Shown in pieces: positions 43,241-52,690 of a DNA stretch of 64,000 bases (the first letter of the stretch is position 1; every line of letters starts with the position of its first letter). The stretch comes from Eubacteriales bacterium (lineage in GTDB: Bacteria > Bacillota > Clostridia > Lachnospirales > Lachnospiraceae), in contig JAUNGM010000009.1 in assembly GCA_030524545.1 (NCBI GenBank), forward strand, positions 1 to 64,000, in the 5' to 3' direction. The notes below the pieces were generated by a model. It ran no database searches, had not been told where the DNA came from, and was given only the letters and a program-made list of their open reading frames with translations. A program made the translations under genes and the position numbers.

Positions 43241-45043
43241 ATGAAACGCATAAGATTTGTGGGGGCTGTGCTGCTCCTTCCCTTACTTTTGGGAGTGGGC
43301 GGATGCAGCCGGAAGACAGAATCCGAAAAGAAAGCCTGCCATATTGTATTAGAAGAAGGGGAAGGCTATAGAGCCGCGGAGGCTGCCAGGATGGTAGAAT
43401 CCGGCAGTGATGTGACGTATGAGATCCAACTGCAGGAAGGTTATCAGTTTCTTGGAACAGACTATGGCGGGAATTATGATTTCGTCCGTGGAAGAAGCGG
43501 AAATTCCATAAGCCTGACACTATATGAGGTGAAATACTCCGAAACCATCTGCCCGCAGGTGCAGAAAGGAAAATACGTCATCTCCTATGACGCAAACGGA
43601 GGAATAGCCCTGGACGGAAGCGAAGAACGGGTAAGCATCCATTACTCCGGAAAGCATCTTCGGATCAATACATCCATAGGAACGGATCTGTTTGCCCGTG
43701 AGGGATATACGCTCCTTGGCTGGAACACAAGGGCGGACGGAAGCGGGGAAGCAGTGGGACTTGGAAGCCGTGTGAACCGGGAAGAGGGACTGACCCTGTT
43801 TGCCCAGTGGGTTCCCTGGACAGAAGCTTCCGAATTTTCGTACAAAAAAGAGGCAGGGTTTGCAGTGATCACCGGATACACCGGAAAAGAGGAGCAGATC
43901 TGTGTTCCGGCCAGCCTGGATGGGCTTCCTGTGCGTACCATTGCAGAGACGGCCTTTGCAGATTCCGTATGCAGCAGGGTGATCCTGCCGCCTGGCATTT
44001 ATGAGATTGAAAAATGGGCTTTCCGGGACAGCCTTCTTACGGAACTGTACTTTTTTGATGACCTTCAGAAGGTCAGCGACTATGCGTTTGAGGGATGCGG
44101 GGAATTACGGACGCTCCATATCAATGCCATAGAGGCGCCTGCCTACAGCGGAAATTACTTTGATACGTTTCAGGACAAATATGACCGTCTTCTGGAACTG
44201 AAAAATAAAAAGAAAATCGTGCTGTTTTCCGGCTCTTCCACGAGATTCGGGTATGACAGCAGCATGATCTCACGGGCTTTTCAGGAATATGAAGTGGTAA
44301 ATATGGGGGTATTTGCGTACTCGCCTGCCCTTCCCCAGCTTATGCTGATCCTTGACTGTATGAAGGAGGGAGATATTTTGATCGACTCCCCGGAATTTGA
44401 TGCGGCTGACAGACAGTTCTGCAGCCAAAAGGAACTGGATTATGCGGTTTTTGCCATGATGGAATCCTGTTATGATGCCTTTGCAAAGCTGGATCTCCGG
44501 GAATTTACCCAGGTATTTACTGCCTTTACGGCGTATCAGTCCGCAAGAGCAGACATGGAACGAAAAAGCTATGAGGTAAGTGCGTCAGACTATGATGAGG
44601 ATGGAAATCCGGTAAAAGAGGCTAGTTATAATGTATACGGCGACTATATTCTGTACCGCTCTAATGCGTCGGATGAACAGCCGGTTTACGGGCTTCCGCT
44701 GGATTATACGGCAGAGGCATTTCCAAAGGCGAAGTACATTGATTCCATCAATGAGGTATACCAGAGATTTCTGGATAAAGGAGCAAAGGTCTATTTTACA
44801 TATGCACCCAGGAATCAATATGCCTTATCGGAGGAAAGCACCCTTGAGGAGAGGGAAAAGCTCCACGAATATTTCAAAGAGCATCTGATCGTTCCTGTGA
44901 TATCCGGGCTGGAGGATTCCCTGTATTCCGGCATTTACCTTTACGGAACAGACAACCACCTGTCCACAGAGGGGGCAGAGATCCGTACAAAACGGGTGAT
45001 CCGTGACCTGCAGGAACAGTTGAAAAAGGAGGCTGCGGAATGA
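43241..45043 (+). CDS. Lipoprotein with InlB-type repeat, BspA-like LRR and SGNH domain
   Basis: Surface lipoprotein of 600 residues; lipobox GVGGC with Cys22. After a signal peptide there are InlB/Flg_new-type segments (YEIQLQEGYQFLG and GYTLLGWNTRADGSG, about 60-190), then a BspA-type leucine-rich section (about 225-305; VSDYAFEGCGELRTLHI). The C-terminal half (about 325-600) resembles SGNH/AlgX-DltD proteins: IVLFSGSSTRFGYDS with the block-I Ser, and DNHLSTEGAE near the end with the His. Its stop overlaps the MBOAT start (ATGA). It probably works with that enzyme to transfer acyl groups to a surface glycan. Confidence 0.8.
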   Translation: MKRIRFVGAVLLLPLLLGVGGCSRKTESEKKACHIVLEEGEGYRAAEAARMVESGSDVTYEIQLQEGYQFLGTDYGGNYDFVRGRSGNSISLTLYEVKYSETICPQVQKGKYVISYDANGGIALDGSEERVSIHYSGKHLRINTSIGTDLFAREGYTLLGWNTRADGSGEAVGLGSRVNREEGLTLFAQWVPWTEASEFSYKKEAGFAVITGYTGKEEQICVPASLDGLPVRTIAETAFADSVCSRVILPPGIYEIEKWAFRDSLLTELYFFDDLQKVSDYAFEGCGELRTLHINAIEAPAYSGNYFDTFQDKYDRLLELKNKKKIVLFSGSSTRFGYDSSMISRAFQEYEVVNMGVFAYSPALPQLMLILDCMKEGDILIDSPEFDAADRQFCSQKELDYAVFAMMESCYDAFAKLDLREFTQVFTAFTAYQSARADMERKSYEVSASDYDEDGNPVKEASYNVYGDYILYRSNASDEQPVYGLPLDYTAEAFPKAKYIDSINEVYQRFLDKGAKVYFTYAPRNQYALSEESTLEEREKLHEYFKEHLIVPVISGLEDSLYSGIYLYGTDNHLSTEGAEIRTKRVIRDLQEQLKKEAAE

Positions 45044-46473
45044 ATTTTATATCGTTGGAATTTTTGTGTTTTTTTCCGATTGTGCTGCTTGGGTATTGGA
45101 TTCTGCCGGGTAGATTCCGGTGGATCCTTCTGCTTGCGGCCAGCTTTTTCTTTTATATGAGTACCAATCCGGGGACAGGGATTTTACTGCTTCTGACTAT
45201 TGCCGTGACCTATTATGCAGCAAGAGAAATAGAGATGGGAATAGCTCCGAAAAGGTGGCTTGTGATTTCCGTTGCTTTCTGCCTGGGGCTTCTGGCAGTT
45301 TTTAAATATGCAGGATTTCTTGTGGAAACAGTGCTGGGGGCAGTTTCTTTCTTTGGGGGAAGAACGTTTGATGTGACTTTGGATGTCATCCTTCCGGCAG
45401 GAATCTCTTTTTACACGTTTCAGAGCCTTTCGTATGTCCTGGATGTGTACAGGGGAAAGGCTTCCTGTGAAAAGCATTTTGGCTATTATGCACTCTTTGT
45501 TTCCTTTTTTCCGCAGCTTGTAGCGGGTCCTGTGGAGCGGATGGGAAACCTGCTTCCACAACTGAAAAGGACGCAGAAGTTCAGCAGGGAGAATATGGTG
45601 GACGGGTTCTGGCTGATGCTGCGGGGATTCTTTAAGAAGGTGGCTGCGGCGGATTATTTTGCCCTGTTTGCAGACCGTGTTTATGGGGCGCCGGGAGGGG
45701 CAGGAGGACTTGCAGTGGTACTGGGAACGGTGTTTTTTGCCTTGCAGATCTACTGTGATTTTTCCGGATATACCGATATTGCCAGAGGGGCTGCAAAGAT
45801 GCTGGGCATTCATTTGATGGAAAATTTCCGGCATCCCTACAGGGCGGAAAACATACAGGATTTCTGGCGCAGATGGCATATCAGCCTGACCGGATGGTTC
45901 ACGGACTACGTCTATATTCCCCTTGGCGGGAGCAGATGCGGGACTTTCCGGCAATGCAGGAATATTCTGCTCGTATTTGCGTTAAGCGGGCTGTGGCACG
46001 GAGCCGCCTGGCATTATGTGGTGTGGGGTGTCTGGCACGGAATCTTTCTTGCAGGATATGTGTTATATCAGAGATACCGCCCCGAAAGACATACAGGAGG
46101 GAGAAAAACAGGGGGACATATGGCAGCCCTGGCGCTGGTCTGTTTTGCCTGGGTGTTTTTCCGCGCACAGTCTCTGGAGGATGCCTGGATCCTGTTAAAA
46201 CAGCTTGTATGCAATCCGACAGGGGGAGGTTTGAAAGCGGCCTGTTCCTTCCTGGCCCTTTCCAAGACAGCGGTGCTCCGGTTGAGCCTGCTTCTGGCTT
46301 CCCTGGCTGTTCTGGAGCGGTTCCCGGAAAAAGTATACGAAAAAATCCGGGATACACGGACGCTGATCCTGGCGGCAGTCATCTGTATCTGTATGATGAC
46401 TGCGGTGGAGTTTTCCTGGCTTTCCCAATTGGCAGCAGGTGCAGAAAATACGTTTATTTATTTCAGGTTTTAA
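45040..46473 (+). CDS. MBOAT O-acyltransferase (AlgI/DltB-like)
   Basis: Polytopic membrane protein of 477 residues of the MBOAT family, which moves acetyl or other acyl groups across the membrane for polymer modification. Typical features: the N-terminal FISLEFLCFFPIVLLGYW, LPAGISFYTFQSLSYVLDVYRG, FPQLVAGPVERMGNLLPQL, QIYCDFSGYTDIARG, NFRHPYRAENIQDFWRRWH and the catalytic-His region LSGLWHGAAWHYVVWG. It overlaps the upstream SGNH lipoprotein and is followed by a second SGNH protein. The acceptor polymer is unknown. Confidence 0.93.
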   Translation: MNFISLEFLCFFPIVLLGYWILPGRFRWILLLAASFFFYMSTNPGTGILLLLTIAVTYYAAREIEMGIAPKRWLVISVAFCLGLLAVFKYAGFLVETVLGAVSFFGGRTFDVTLDVILPAGISFYTFQSLSYVLDVYRGKASCEKHFGYYALFVSFFPQLVAGPVERMGNLLPQLKRTQKFSRENMVDGFWLMLRGFFKKVAAADYFALFADRVYGAPGGAGGLAVVLGTVFFALQIYCDFSGYTDIARGAAKMLGIHLMENFRHPYRAENIQDFWRRWHISLTGWFTDYVYIPLGGSRCGTFRQCRNILLVFALSGLWHGAAWHYVVWGVWHGIFLAGYVLYQRYRPERHTGGRKTGGHMAALALVCFAWVFFRAQSLEDAWILLKQLVCNPTGGGLKAACSFLALSKTAVLRLSLLLASLAVLERFPEKVYEKIRDTRTLILAAVICICMMTAVEFSWLSQLAAGAENTFIYFRF

Positions 46474-46477
46474 GGAT

Positions 46478-47779
46478 ATGAAAAGAAAAACAACAATTTT
46501 TATTATTCTGGCAGCATGTTTCGTCTTTCTGGCAGAACAGGCTTTTTTTCTCATCTGCGGCTTTTGCCTGCCCCAGCAGTACGGAGATACCTTCCTGGGA
46601 GAGCTGAAAAGTAAATGTGCCCTCCTGAAAGAAACCGAAGGGCGGAAAATCGTTCTTCTTGGAGGGAGCGGCGTGGCTTTTGGGTATGACAGCCGCCTGA
46701 TCGAGCAGACGCTGAAAGACTATAAAGCGGTAAATTTCGGGATGTATGCCGGGCTTGGTACCAAGGTGATGCTGGATCTGTCGGAGGATGGAATCAGGGA
46801 AGGGGATCTTGTGATCATCTCCCCGGAACAGGATCCCCAGACACTTTCGGATTATTTTCATGGGGAATATATGTGGCAGGCAGCAGACGGGGCATTTGGT
46901 CTTCTTTCGGATCTCAAAAGAGAGAATCTGGAACAGATGCTGGGAGAATTTCCTCATTTTGCCCTGCAGAAACTGAAGTATGTGCTGGAAGGAAAACGGC
47001 CGGAGACAGACGGTGTTTACCGGAAAAGTTCGTTTAATGAATACGGAGATATGGAGACAGACGGATGTGAAACAAACAGGATGGCTTTGGGCTATGATTC
47101 CAATCAGACGGTGAGATTTGACGAGGAAATCCTGCAGGAAAAGTTCGTGTCTTACTTAAATGCGTACGCCACGAAGATGGAACAAAAGGGCGCAGAGGTG
47201 TGGTATCGTTTCGCTCCGGTAAACAGGCTTAGCGTGGAAAATCCGGAAGCTTTGGCTGCCTATTATGAGATGCTTCAGGACAAGCTGGATTTTCCCATAA
47301 TAGGAAATCCGGAGAACAGTATCATGGATGCGGAATGGTTTTTTGATACGAATTTTCATTTGAATTCCGGTGGGAAGACGGTCAATACGGTACAGTTGAT
47401 CCGGGATGTAAAAGCCATGCTGGGAGATTCCTCTGCTGTGGAAGTTTCCCTTCCGGAAAAACCGGAGAAAACCTGGGACGACGCAGAAAGCGGCGAAAAT
47501 GTATGGAAAACGGAGTCCTGTGCCGGAAATAAAGATATTGTAGAAGTTATGATTCCGAAGAATATTACTTTGATAGAAGACGGTTCTTTTGACGGATGTA
47601 CAAAACTGAAAAGAATTGTACTGGAACAGGACGATCCGTCAGCCTGTCTTGTGGGGCAGCATCTGCTGGATGGAACTGATGCGGATATTTATGTTCCCCG
47701 GGAGGCGTTGAGCAGATATAAACTGAATTATTCCTGGTCTGTTTATGCTGACAGGCTGTTCGGGGCTTCCGACAAATGA
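46478..47779 (+). CDS. Membrane-anchored SGNH protein with C-terminal LRR-like domain
   Basis: Protein of 433 residues. One N-terminal membrane segment (about 7-29) and an SGNH/DltD-like domain (about 48-320) with IVLLGGSGVAFGYDSRLI, LVIISPEQDP and NFHLNSGGK. The C-terminal part (about 345-430) is a short BspA-type repeat: VMIPKNITLIEDGSFDGC and VPREALSRYKLNYSW. It is clearly related to the lipoprotein before MBOAT (GSSTRFGYDS versus GSGVAFGYDS), but the two domains are in the opposite order. It starts 4 nt after the MBOAT gene. A TAAGGAT site is close to the ATG. Confidence 0.8.
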   Translation: MKRKTTIFIILAACFVFLAEQAFFLICGFCLPQQYGDTFLGELKSKCALLKETEGRKIVLLGGSGVAFGYDSRLIEQTLKDYKAVNFGMYAGLGTKVMLDLSEDGIREGDLVIISPEQDPQTLSDYFHGEYMWQAADGAFGLLSDLKRENLEQMLGEFPHFALQKLKYVLEGKRPETDGVYRKSSFNEYGDMETDGCETNRMALGYDSNQTVRFDEEILQEKFVSYLNAYATKMEQKGAEVWYRFAPVNRLSVENPEALAAYYEMLQDKLDFPIIGNPENSIMDAEWFFDTNFHLNSGGKTVNTVQLIRDVKAMLGDSSAVEVSLPEKPEKTWDDAESGENVWKTESCAGNKDIVEVMIPKNITLIEDGSFDGCTKLKRIVLEQDDPSACLVGQHLLDGTDADIYVPREALSRYKLNYSWSVYADRLFGASDK

Positions 47780-47839
47780 CGCTGAAAAATGAGCATTTTG
47801 CGTAAAAAAAGCGTGGAATCGAAAAGAAAATGCTACAAT
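47773..47839 (+). promoter_or_regulatory. Paired half-sites and extended -10 promoter of the GH43-GH2 operon
   Basis: CAAATGACGC (47773-47782) and CATTTTGCGT (47794-47803) start 21 bp apart; an extended -10 TGC-TACAAT lies at 47831-47839. Layout and spacing match the GH3 promoter at 38047-38112. The first half-site overlaps the stop codon of the SGNH gene. Confidence 0.5.
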
Positions 47840-47927
47840 ACCATACAGAGAGGTAAGCAAAACGTAGCTGTAAAGGGCGAAGGACAGTTACGAAAAAAAC
47901 TATAAAATGATCACGGAGGAAAGAGCA

Positions 47928-49379
47928 ATGAAAACAAAACAGGCATTGAACCCGTATATGCCAAGCTGGGAATATGTTCCGGATGCAGAACCGCATGTGG
48001 TGGGAGACCGTGTATATGTGTATGGTTCCCATGATTTATTTAATGGATTGAATTTCTGTCTGGGGGATTATGTGTGCTGGTCGGCACCTGTGGATGATCT
48101 GGGCAACTGGAGATATGAAGGATGCATTTTCAAAAGAGAACAGGATCCGGCAGCTCCGCGCATCCGCCTGACTAACGGACTTGCAGCCCCGGATATGGTA
48201 CAGGGGCCGGACGGAAGATTTTATCTGTATTATTTTATGGGCGGTACGAAGATGATTTCCGTGGCTGTCTGTGACAAACCTGCAGGCAAATATGAATTTT
48301 ACGGATATGTAAAATACAGTGACGGTACGCCAATCGGCAAGAAGAACGAACCGTTCCAGTTCGATCCGGGGATTTTTATGGATGACGATGGAAAACTGTA
48401 TCTGTATACCGGCTTTGCCCTTGCGGGAAATCCCATCCTTCTGGATGGCTCCAAGCCTACGGAACACGGGGCAATGTGTTTTGAACTGGATCCGTCTGAT
48501 ATGCTGACTGTCCTTACAGGGCCGGGCTATATTGGAATTGCCGGAGATAAAGAGGCTCCCGGCACTCCGTATGAAGGACATGCCTTCCTGGAAGCAAGCT
48601 CTATGAGGAAGTTCGGAGATACCTATTATTTTATCTACAGCTCTAAAAACAGCCATGAGTTATGTTATGCCACAAGCGACAATCCCACCAGCGGATTTCA
48701 GTACGGAGGGATTCTGGTAAGCAACGGGGACATTGGCCTGCCGGGAGTCACTGATGTAAAACATGCAAAAAATTACACCGGAAATACCCATGGCAGCCTG
48801 ATTGAAATAAACGGAAAATATTACATTTTTTATCATAGACACAGCAACCGCAAGCAGTCATCCAGACAGGCTGTGGCAGAAGAAATCCGTTTTGAGAACG
48901 GAAAATTCTACCAGGCGGAGATGACCTCCTGCGGATTAAACGCAGGGCCTCTTGAAGGAAAAGGAACCTATTCCACGTGTATTGCCTGCAACTTATATGG
49001 AAAGAACGGAACACGTTTCCTGAGTATGATCAAGCACCCGAAAGGAGGCTATCCGTATCTGACACAGGACGGCGGGGATCGTGAAGAAGGACCGGATCAG
49101 TACATTGCGAACATGTGTGACGGTGCAGTCGCCGGATTCAAGTATTTTGACCTGACAGGAACTAAGGGAATCTGCGTAAATGTGAAAGGCAGGGCATCCG
49201 GAACCCTGTATATCCGTACAGAGGAGAAGGGAGCACCGGCCGCAAAGATCGAAATCAGGCCGTCAAAGGCGGTAACCGGATTTAAAGCATCGATAAAAGC
49301 ACTGGGCAGGAAGCAGGCTTTATTCTTTACGTTTGAAGGAAAAGGAAGCTTTGATTTTATTTCCTTTCAGCTTAGCTGA
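47928..49379 (+). CDS. Family 43-type glycoside hydrolase
   Basis: Cytoplasmic protein of 483 residues (no signal peptide). The N-terminal five-bladed propeller typical of GH43 is suggested by NPYMPSWEYVPDAEPHVV, RVYVYGSHD, LAAPDMVQGPDGRFYLYY, FDPGIFMDDDGKLYLYTG and YEGHAFLEASSM, giving likely Asp/Asp/Glu catalytic positions. The C-terminal about 110 residues resemble a beta-sandwich. Likely an arabinosidase or xylosidase acting on imported oligosaccharides. GGAGG lies 8 nt before the ATG at 47928. The GH2 gene follows after 20 nt. Confidence 0.85.
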   Translation: MKTKQALNPYMPSWEYVPDAEPHVVGDRVYVYGSHDLFNGLNFCLGDYVCWSAPVDDLGNWRYEGCIFKREQDPAAPRIRLTNGLAAPDMVQGPDGRFYLYYFMGGTKMISVAVCDKPAGKYEFYGYVKYSDGTPIGKKNEPFQFDPGIFMDDDGKLYLYTGFALAGNPILLDGSKPTEHGAMCFELDPSDMLTVLTGPGYIGIAGDKEAPGTPYEGHAFLEASSMRKFGDTYYFIYSSKNSHELCYATSDNPTSGFQYGGILVSNGDIGLPGVTDVKHAKNYTGNTHGSLIEINGKYYIFYHRHSNRKQSSRQAVAEEIRFENGKFYQAEMTSCGLNAGPLEGKGTYSTCIACNLYGKNGTRFLSMIKHPKGGYPYLTQDGGDREEGPDQYIANMCDGAVAGFKYFDLTGTKGICVNVKGRASGTLYIRTEEKGAPAAKIEIRPSKAVTGFKASIKALGRKQALFFTFEGKGSFDFISFQLS

Positions 49380-49399
49380 TAAAGGAGAAGGAACAGAAT

Positions 49400-51832
49400 A
49401 TGCGGAAAATTGATTTTAACAGAGACTGGGTCTGCAAATGTCTGACACGGGAGGATACGGAGCATCCGGTAACGCTTCCGCATGATGCCATGCTTGGCGA
49501 GCCCCGTGTGGAAGAGAGCCTTGGCGAGGGGAATCTCGGCTGGTATCTTGGCGGAGATTATGAATATAAAAAGCGCTTTTTTGTGCCGCAGCATTATGAA
49601 AATAAGAAAGTGCTTCTGGAATTTGAGAGCGTTTACCACAATGCCGAAGTGTTTATTAACGGAGAAAAAGCAGCGTTCCGGCCCTATGGCTACACGAATT
49701 TCTATGTGGATACCAAGGGCTTTCTGAAATACGGAGCCGAGAACGAAATTCGGGTCATTGCACACAATGCGGATCAGCCAAACAGCCGCTGGTATTCGGG
49801 CACAGGAATCTACCGTCCGGTATTTCTTTATGTGGGAGACGAACAGCATATTCCGGTCAATGGTGTGAAAATCCGTACAATAAGCTGCCGTCCGGCAGTG
49901 ATCGAAGTAACGGTAAAAACCTCCGTACCGGGTGAAATAGCCGTAGAAATCTGCCGGGAGAATGAGGCGATTCTTTCTGTAATCGCAAAAACAGAAGCGT
50001 CCTCCCGTACACCGGAAGCAGCCCTGCGGCTGGAAATCCCGGATGCGAAGCTCTGGGACTGCGAAACGCCGAACCTTTATATCTGCAGAGTTGTTTTTGG
50101 AGAGGATACGGTAACGGAAACCTTCGGCATCCGCGAACTGAAATGGGATGCTGCCCATGGAATGACCATCAACGGCAGGCGGGTCATCCTGCGGGGAGCC
50201 TGTATCCATCATGACAACGGTATCCTGGGAGCCTGTACCTTTCCGGAGGCAGAAGAGCGCAAAGTCCGCATCCTGAAGGAAAACGGCTATAATGCCCTCC
50301 GCTCTTCCCATTACCCATGCTCCAGGGCAATCCTGGAGGAGTGTGACCGCCAGGGAATGCTAATGATGGATGAATATGTGGATATCTGGTACATCCATAA
50401 AACAGAGCATGACTATGCGGACTACCTGATGGACTGGTGGCAGGAAGACCTGAAGGATATGGTGGAAAAGGACTACAATCACCCCTGCGTGATCATGTAT
50501 TCCACAGGAAATGAGGTTGCAGAAACCGCTCAGGAAAAAGGAATCAGGCTGACCAGAGAAATGACAGAATACCTTCACAGCCTGGATCCGACCCGTCCGG
50601 TAACCTGCGGAATTAATATTTTTTTCAACTTTCTAAGCTCTGCCGGTTTTGGTGTTTACAGTGATGAAAAAGCTAAAAAGAATGCCGAATCAGCAGCGAA
50701 AAATGCAAAAGCAGCAGAAAAAAAGGCAGGGGAGAAAAAGAAACCCGAAAAGAAAAAGAAATCGGTAGGAAGCGAGTTCTATAATACCCTGGCCTGTATG
50801 CTGGGCGACTATACCATGAAGGTAGGGGCTACCCTTCCTCCCTGTGACTGGAAGACCAGGGATGCCTATGCCGGCATGGATATTGCCGGCTACAATTACG
50901 GCCTGTTCCGTTATAAGCATGATTTGAAAAAATACCCGCAGCGACTGATCCTGGGAAGCGAGACATTCTGTAAAGATGCTTACCGCTTTTGGGAAATTGC
51001 GAAAAAGAATCCGAGGATCATCGGGGATTTCGTCTGGGCAGGCTGGGATTATATCGGAGAAACAGGGGATGGTGCGGCAGAATATGCGGACTATAAGGAA
51101 AGCTGCCCGGCGGCCCGCATGACAGGCGGCAACGGACGGATCGATCTTCTTGGTAAGCCGAGGGCAGAAGCAGCCTATACACGTGTAGCCTTTGAACAGG
51201 AAAAGGGCCCCTTTCTTGCAGTCAATCCCGTATATCAGAAGGAAAAACTCCGTCTGACAGGCTGGCAGCTTACCAAAGCCCTGGAAAGCTGGTCCTGGCG
51301 CGGCTGTGCCGGAGAACCTGCAGTGGTAGAAGTATATGCAAGAGCCGCAGAAGCGGAGCTTTTGATCAACGGAAAAAGTGCGGGACGCAGAAAACTGAAA
51401 AATACCTGCAGAGCAGTATTTAAGACAACCTATGAGGACGGTGAGATTACCGCTGTTTCCTATGACAGAAACGGACGGGAAATAGGACGCCGAAGCCTGA
51501 AAACGGCGGGAAATGACACGGTTCTCCGGATAAGACCGGAAAAAAAGACCGTGAAACCGGACGAACTGGCCTATATCTGGTTTCAGTATACAGACCGGAA
51601 CGGAATCTGGAAGCCAATGGAAAAGCACATGCTTCAGGTTACAGTGGAAAACGGGACTCTTGCAGGGCTTGGAAGTGCCTGCCCGTACAAAGAGGGAAAT
51701 TACACACAACACACGGTAAAAACCTATTACGGCGAGGCGCTTGGAGCGGTAAGGGCAAACGGCAGAGGGCCTGTTCGGATCACAGTCTGTGATGAGAAGC
51801 ATACCTGCACAGCAGAGATTCCGTGTGAATAA
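49400..51832 (+). CDS. Glycoside hydrolase family 2 protein
   Basis: Cytoplasmic enzyme of 810 residues with the GH2 sandwich domain, Ig-like domain, TIM barrel and C-terminal sandwich domains. Motifs: PNSRWYSGTGIYRPVFL, GACIHHDNGILG, LRSSHYPCSRAILEECDRQG and MMDEYVD. The acid/base Glu is in YSTGNEV (about 371) and the nucleophile Glu in LILGSETF (about 521). Between them lies a Lys/Ala/Glu-rich low-complexity insert (about 424-457), unusual inside a GH2 barrel. Activity is probably beta-galactosidase- or beta-glucuronidase-like; the exact substrate is not clear. Confidence 0.9.
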   Translation: MRKIDFNRDWVCKCLTREDTEHPVTLPHDAMLGEPRVEESLGEGNLGWYLGGDYEYKKRFFVPQHYENKKVLLEFESVYHNAEVFINGEKAAFRPYGYTNFYVDTKGFLKYGAENEIRVIAHNADQPNSRWYSGTGIYRPVFLYVGDEQHIPVNGVKIRTISCRPAVIEVTVKTSVPGEIAVEICRENEAILSVIAKTEASSRTPEAALRLEIPDAKLWDCETPNLYICRVVFGEDTVTETFGIRELKWDAAHGMTINGRRVILRGACIHHDNGILGACTFPEAEERKVRILKENGYNALRSSHYPCSRAILEECDRQGMLMMDEYVDIWYIHKTEHDYADYLMDWWQEDLKDMVEKDYNHPCVIMYSTGNEVAETAQEKGIRLTREMTEYLHSLDPTRPVTCGINIFFNFLSSAGFGVYSDEKAKKNAESAAKNAKAAEKKAGEKKKPEKKKKSVGSEFYNTLACMLGDYTMKVGATLPPCDWKTRDAYAGMDIAGYNYGLFRYKHDLKKYPQRLILGSETFCKDAYRFWEIAKKNPRIIGDFVWAGWDYIGETGDGAAEYADYKESCPAARMTGGNGRIDLLGKPRAEAAYTRVAFEQEKGPFLAVNPVYQKEKLRLTGWQLTKALESWSWRGCAGEPAVVEVYARAAEAELLINGKSAGRRKLKNTCRAVFKTTYEDGEITAVSYDRNGREIGRRSLKTAGNDTVLRIRPEKKTVKPDELAYIWFQYTDRNGIWKPMEKHMLQVTVENGTLAGLGSACPYKEGNYTQHTVKTYYGEALGAVRANGRGPVRITVCDEKHTCTAEIPCE

Positions 51833-51861
51833 AGAACGTGGCGGAAAATGCCGGGGAATAC

Positions 51862-51890
51862 TTGTATCGCCCGGTTTTTCTTGCTATACT
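51862..51890 (+). promoter_or_regulatory. Promoter of the LytTR regulator operon
   Basis: TTGTAT and TATACT with a 17-bp spacer, about 90 bp before the regulator ATG. Confidence 0.65.
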
Positions 51891-51979
51891 GAATCTACAA
51901 AAGAAAAGAGATAAGCGTTGCTGTCCTGCAGAGATCCGTCTGCAGACAGCAGCGCTTAAAGCGGTTAAGGGGGAGAACA

Positions 51980-52690
51980 ATGATTCGTATTGCAGTGGTG
52001 GAAGATCATGAACATGACCGGAAAGAACTGAAGAAATGCCTGAACCGATATGAGGAAGAAACCAGGCAGAAATTCCAGATTACGGAGTTTACGGACGGGG
52101 AAGATATTGTTACGGATTATACGGCAGAATATGACCTGATCCTGATGGATATTGAAATGACCTTCTTAAATGGAATGAAAGCTGCACAGAAGATTCGGGA
52201 ACTGGATCCGGATGTGATCATCATTTTTATTACCAATGCACCTCAATATGCAATTCAAGGATATAAGGTGAATGCACTGGACTATATTCTGAAGCCGTTC
52301 TCTTATTTTTCTTTTTCAGAGAGCATGGGGCGTGCTCTCCGCAATGTAAAAACAACAGAAAAAGAGTATATCACCCTTGCCTTAAAGGGCGGAAAAATGA
52401 AGCTGGATGTTTCACGGATCTGCTATGTGGAGGTACAGGATCATCTTCTGATCTATCATACAACAGACGGGGAATTTATCACCAAAGGTGCTATCCGGGA
52501 TGCGGAAAGCCAGCTTGACCCTAAGAAATTTTTTCGCTGCAACCGCTGTTATCTGGTAAATCTGGAGTATGTGGAGAACTATCAGGGAAGTGATGTCACT
52601 GTTTATTCCGACACGATCCAGGTAAGCAGAAGCAGGAGAAAACCCTTCCTGGATGCCCTGAATGAGTATATGAATGAGGTGGCGAAATGA
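51980..52690 (+). CDS. LytTR-family response regulator
   Basis: Regulator of 236 residues. The receiver domain (about 1-120) has VVEDHEHD and phospho-acceptor Asp57 in LILMDIEM, and NALDYILKPF carries the conserved Lys. The LytTR DNA-binding domain (about 135-236) includes KMKLDVSRICYVEVQDHLL, FFRCNRCYLVNLEYV and VSRSRRKPFLDAL. AAGGGGGAG precedes the ATG. It overlaps the kinase gene (ATGA). LytTR proteins bind paired 9-10-bp sites spaced by two turns of DNA; such pairs are seen before the GH3 and GH43 operons. Confidence 0.93.
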   Translation: MIRIAVVEDHEHDRKELKKCLNRYEEETRQKFQITEFTDGEDIVTDYTAEYDLILMDIEMTFLNGMKAAQKIRELDPDVIIIFITNAPQYAIQGYKVNALDYILKPFSYFSFSESMGRALRNVKTTEKEYITLALKGGKMKLDVSRICYVEVQDHLLIYHTTDGEFITKGAIRDAESQLDPKKFFRCNRCYLVNLEYVENYQGSDVTVYSDTIQVSRSRRKPFLDALNEYMNEVAK

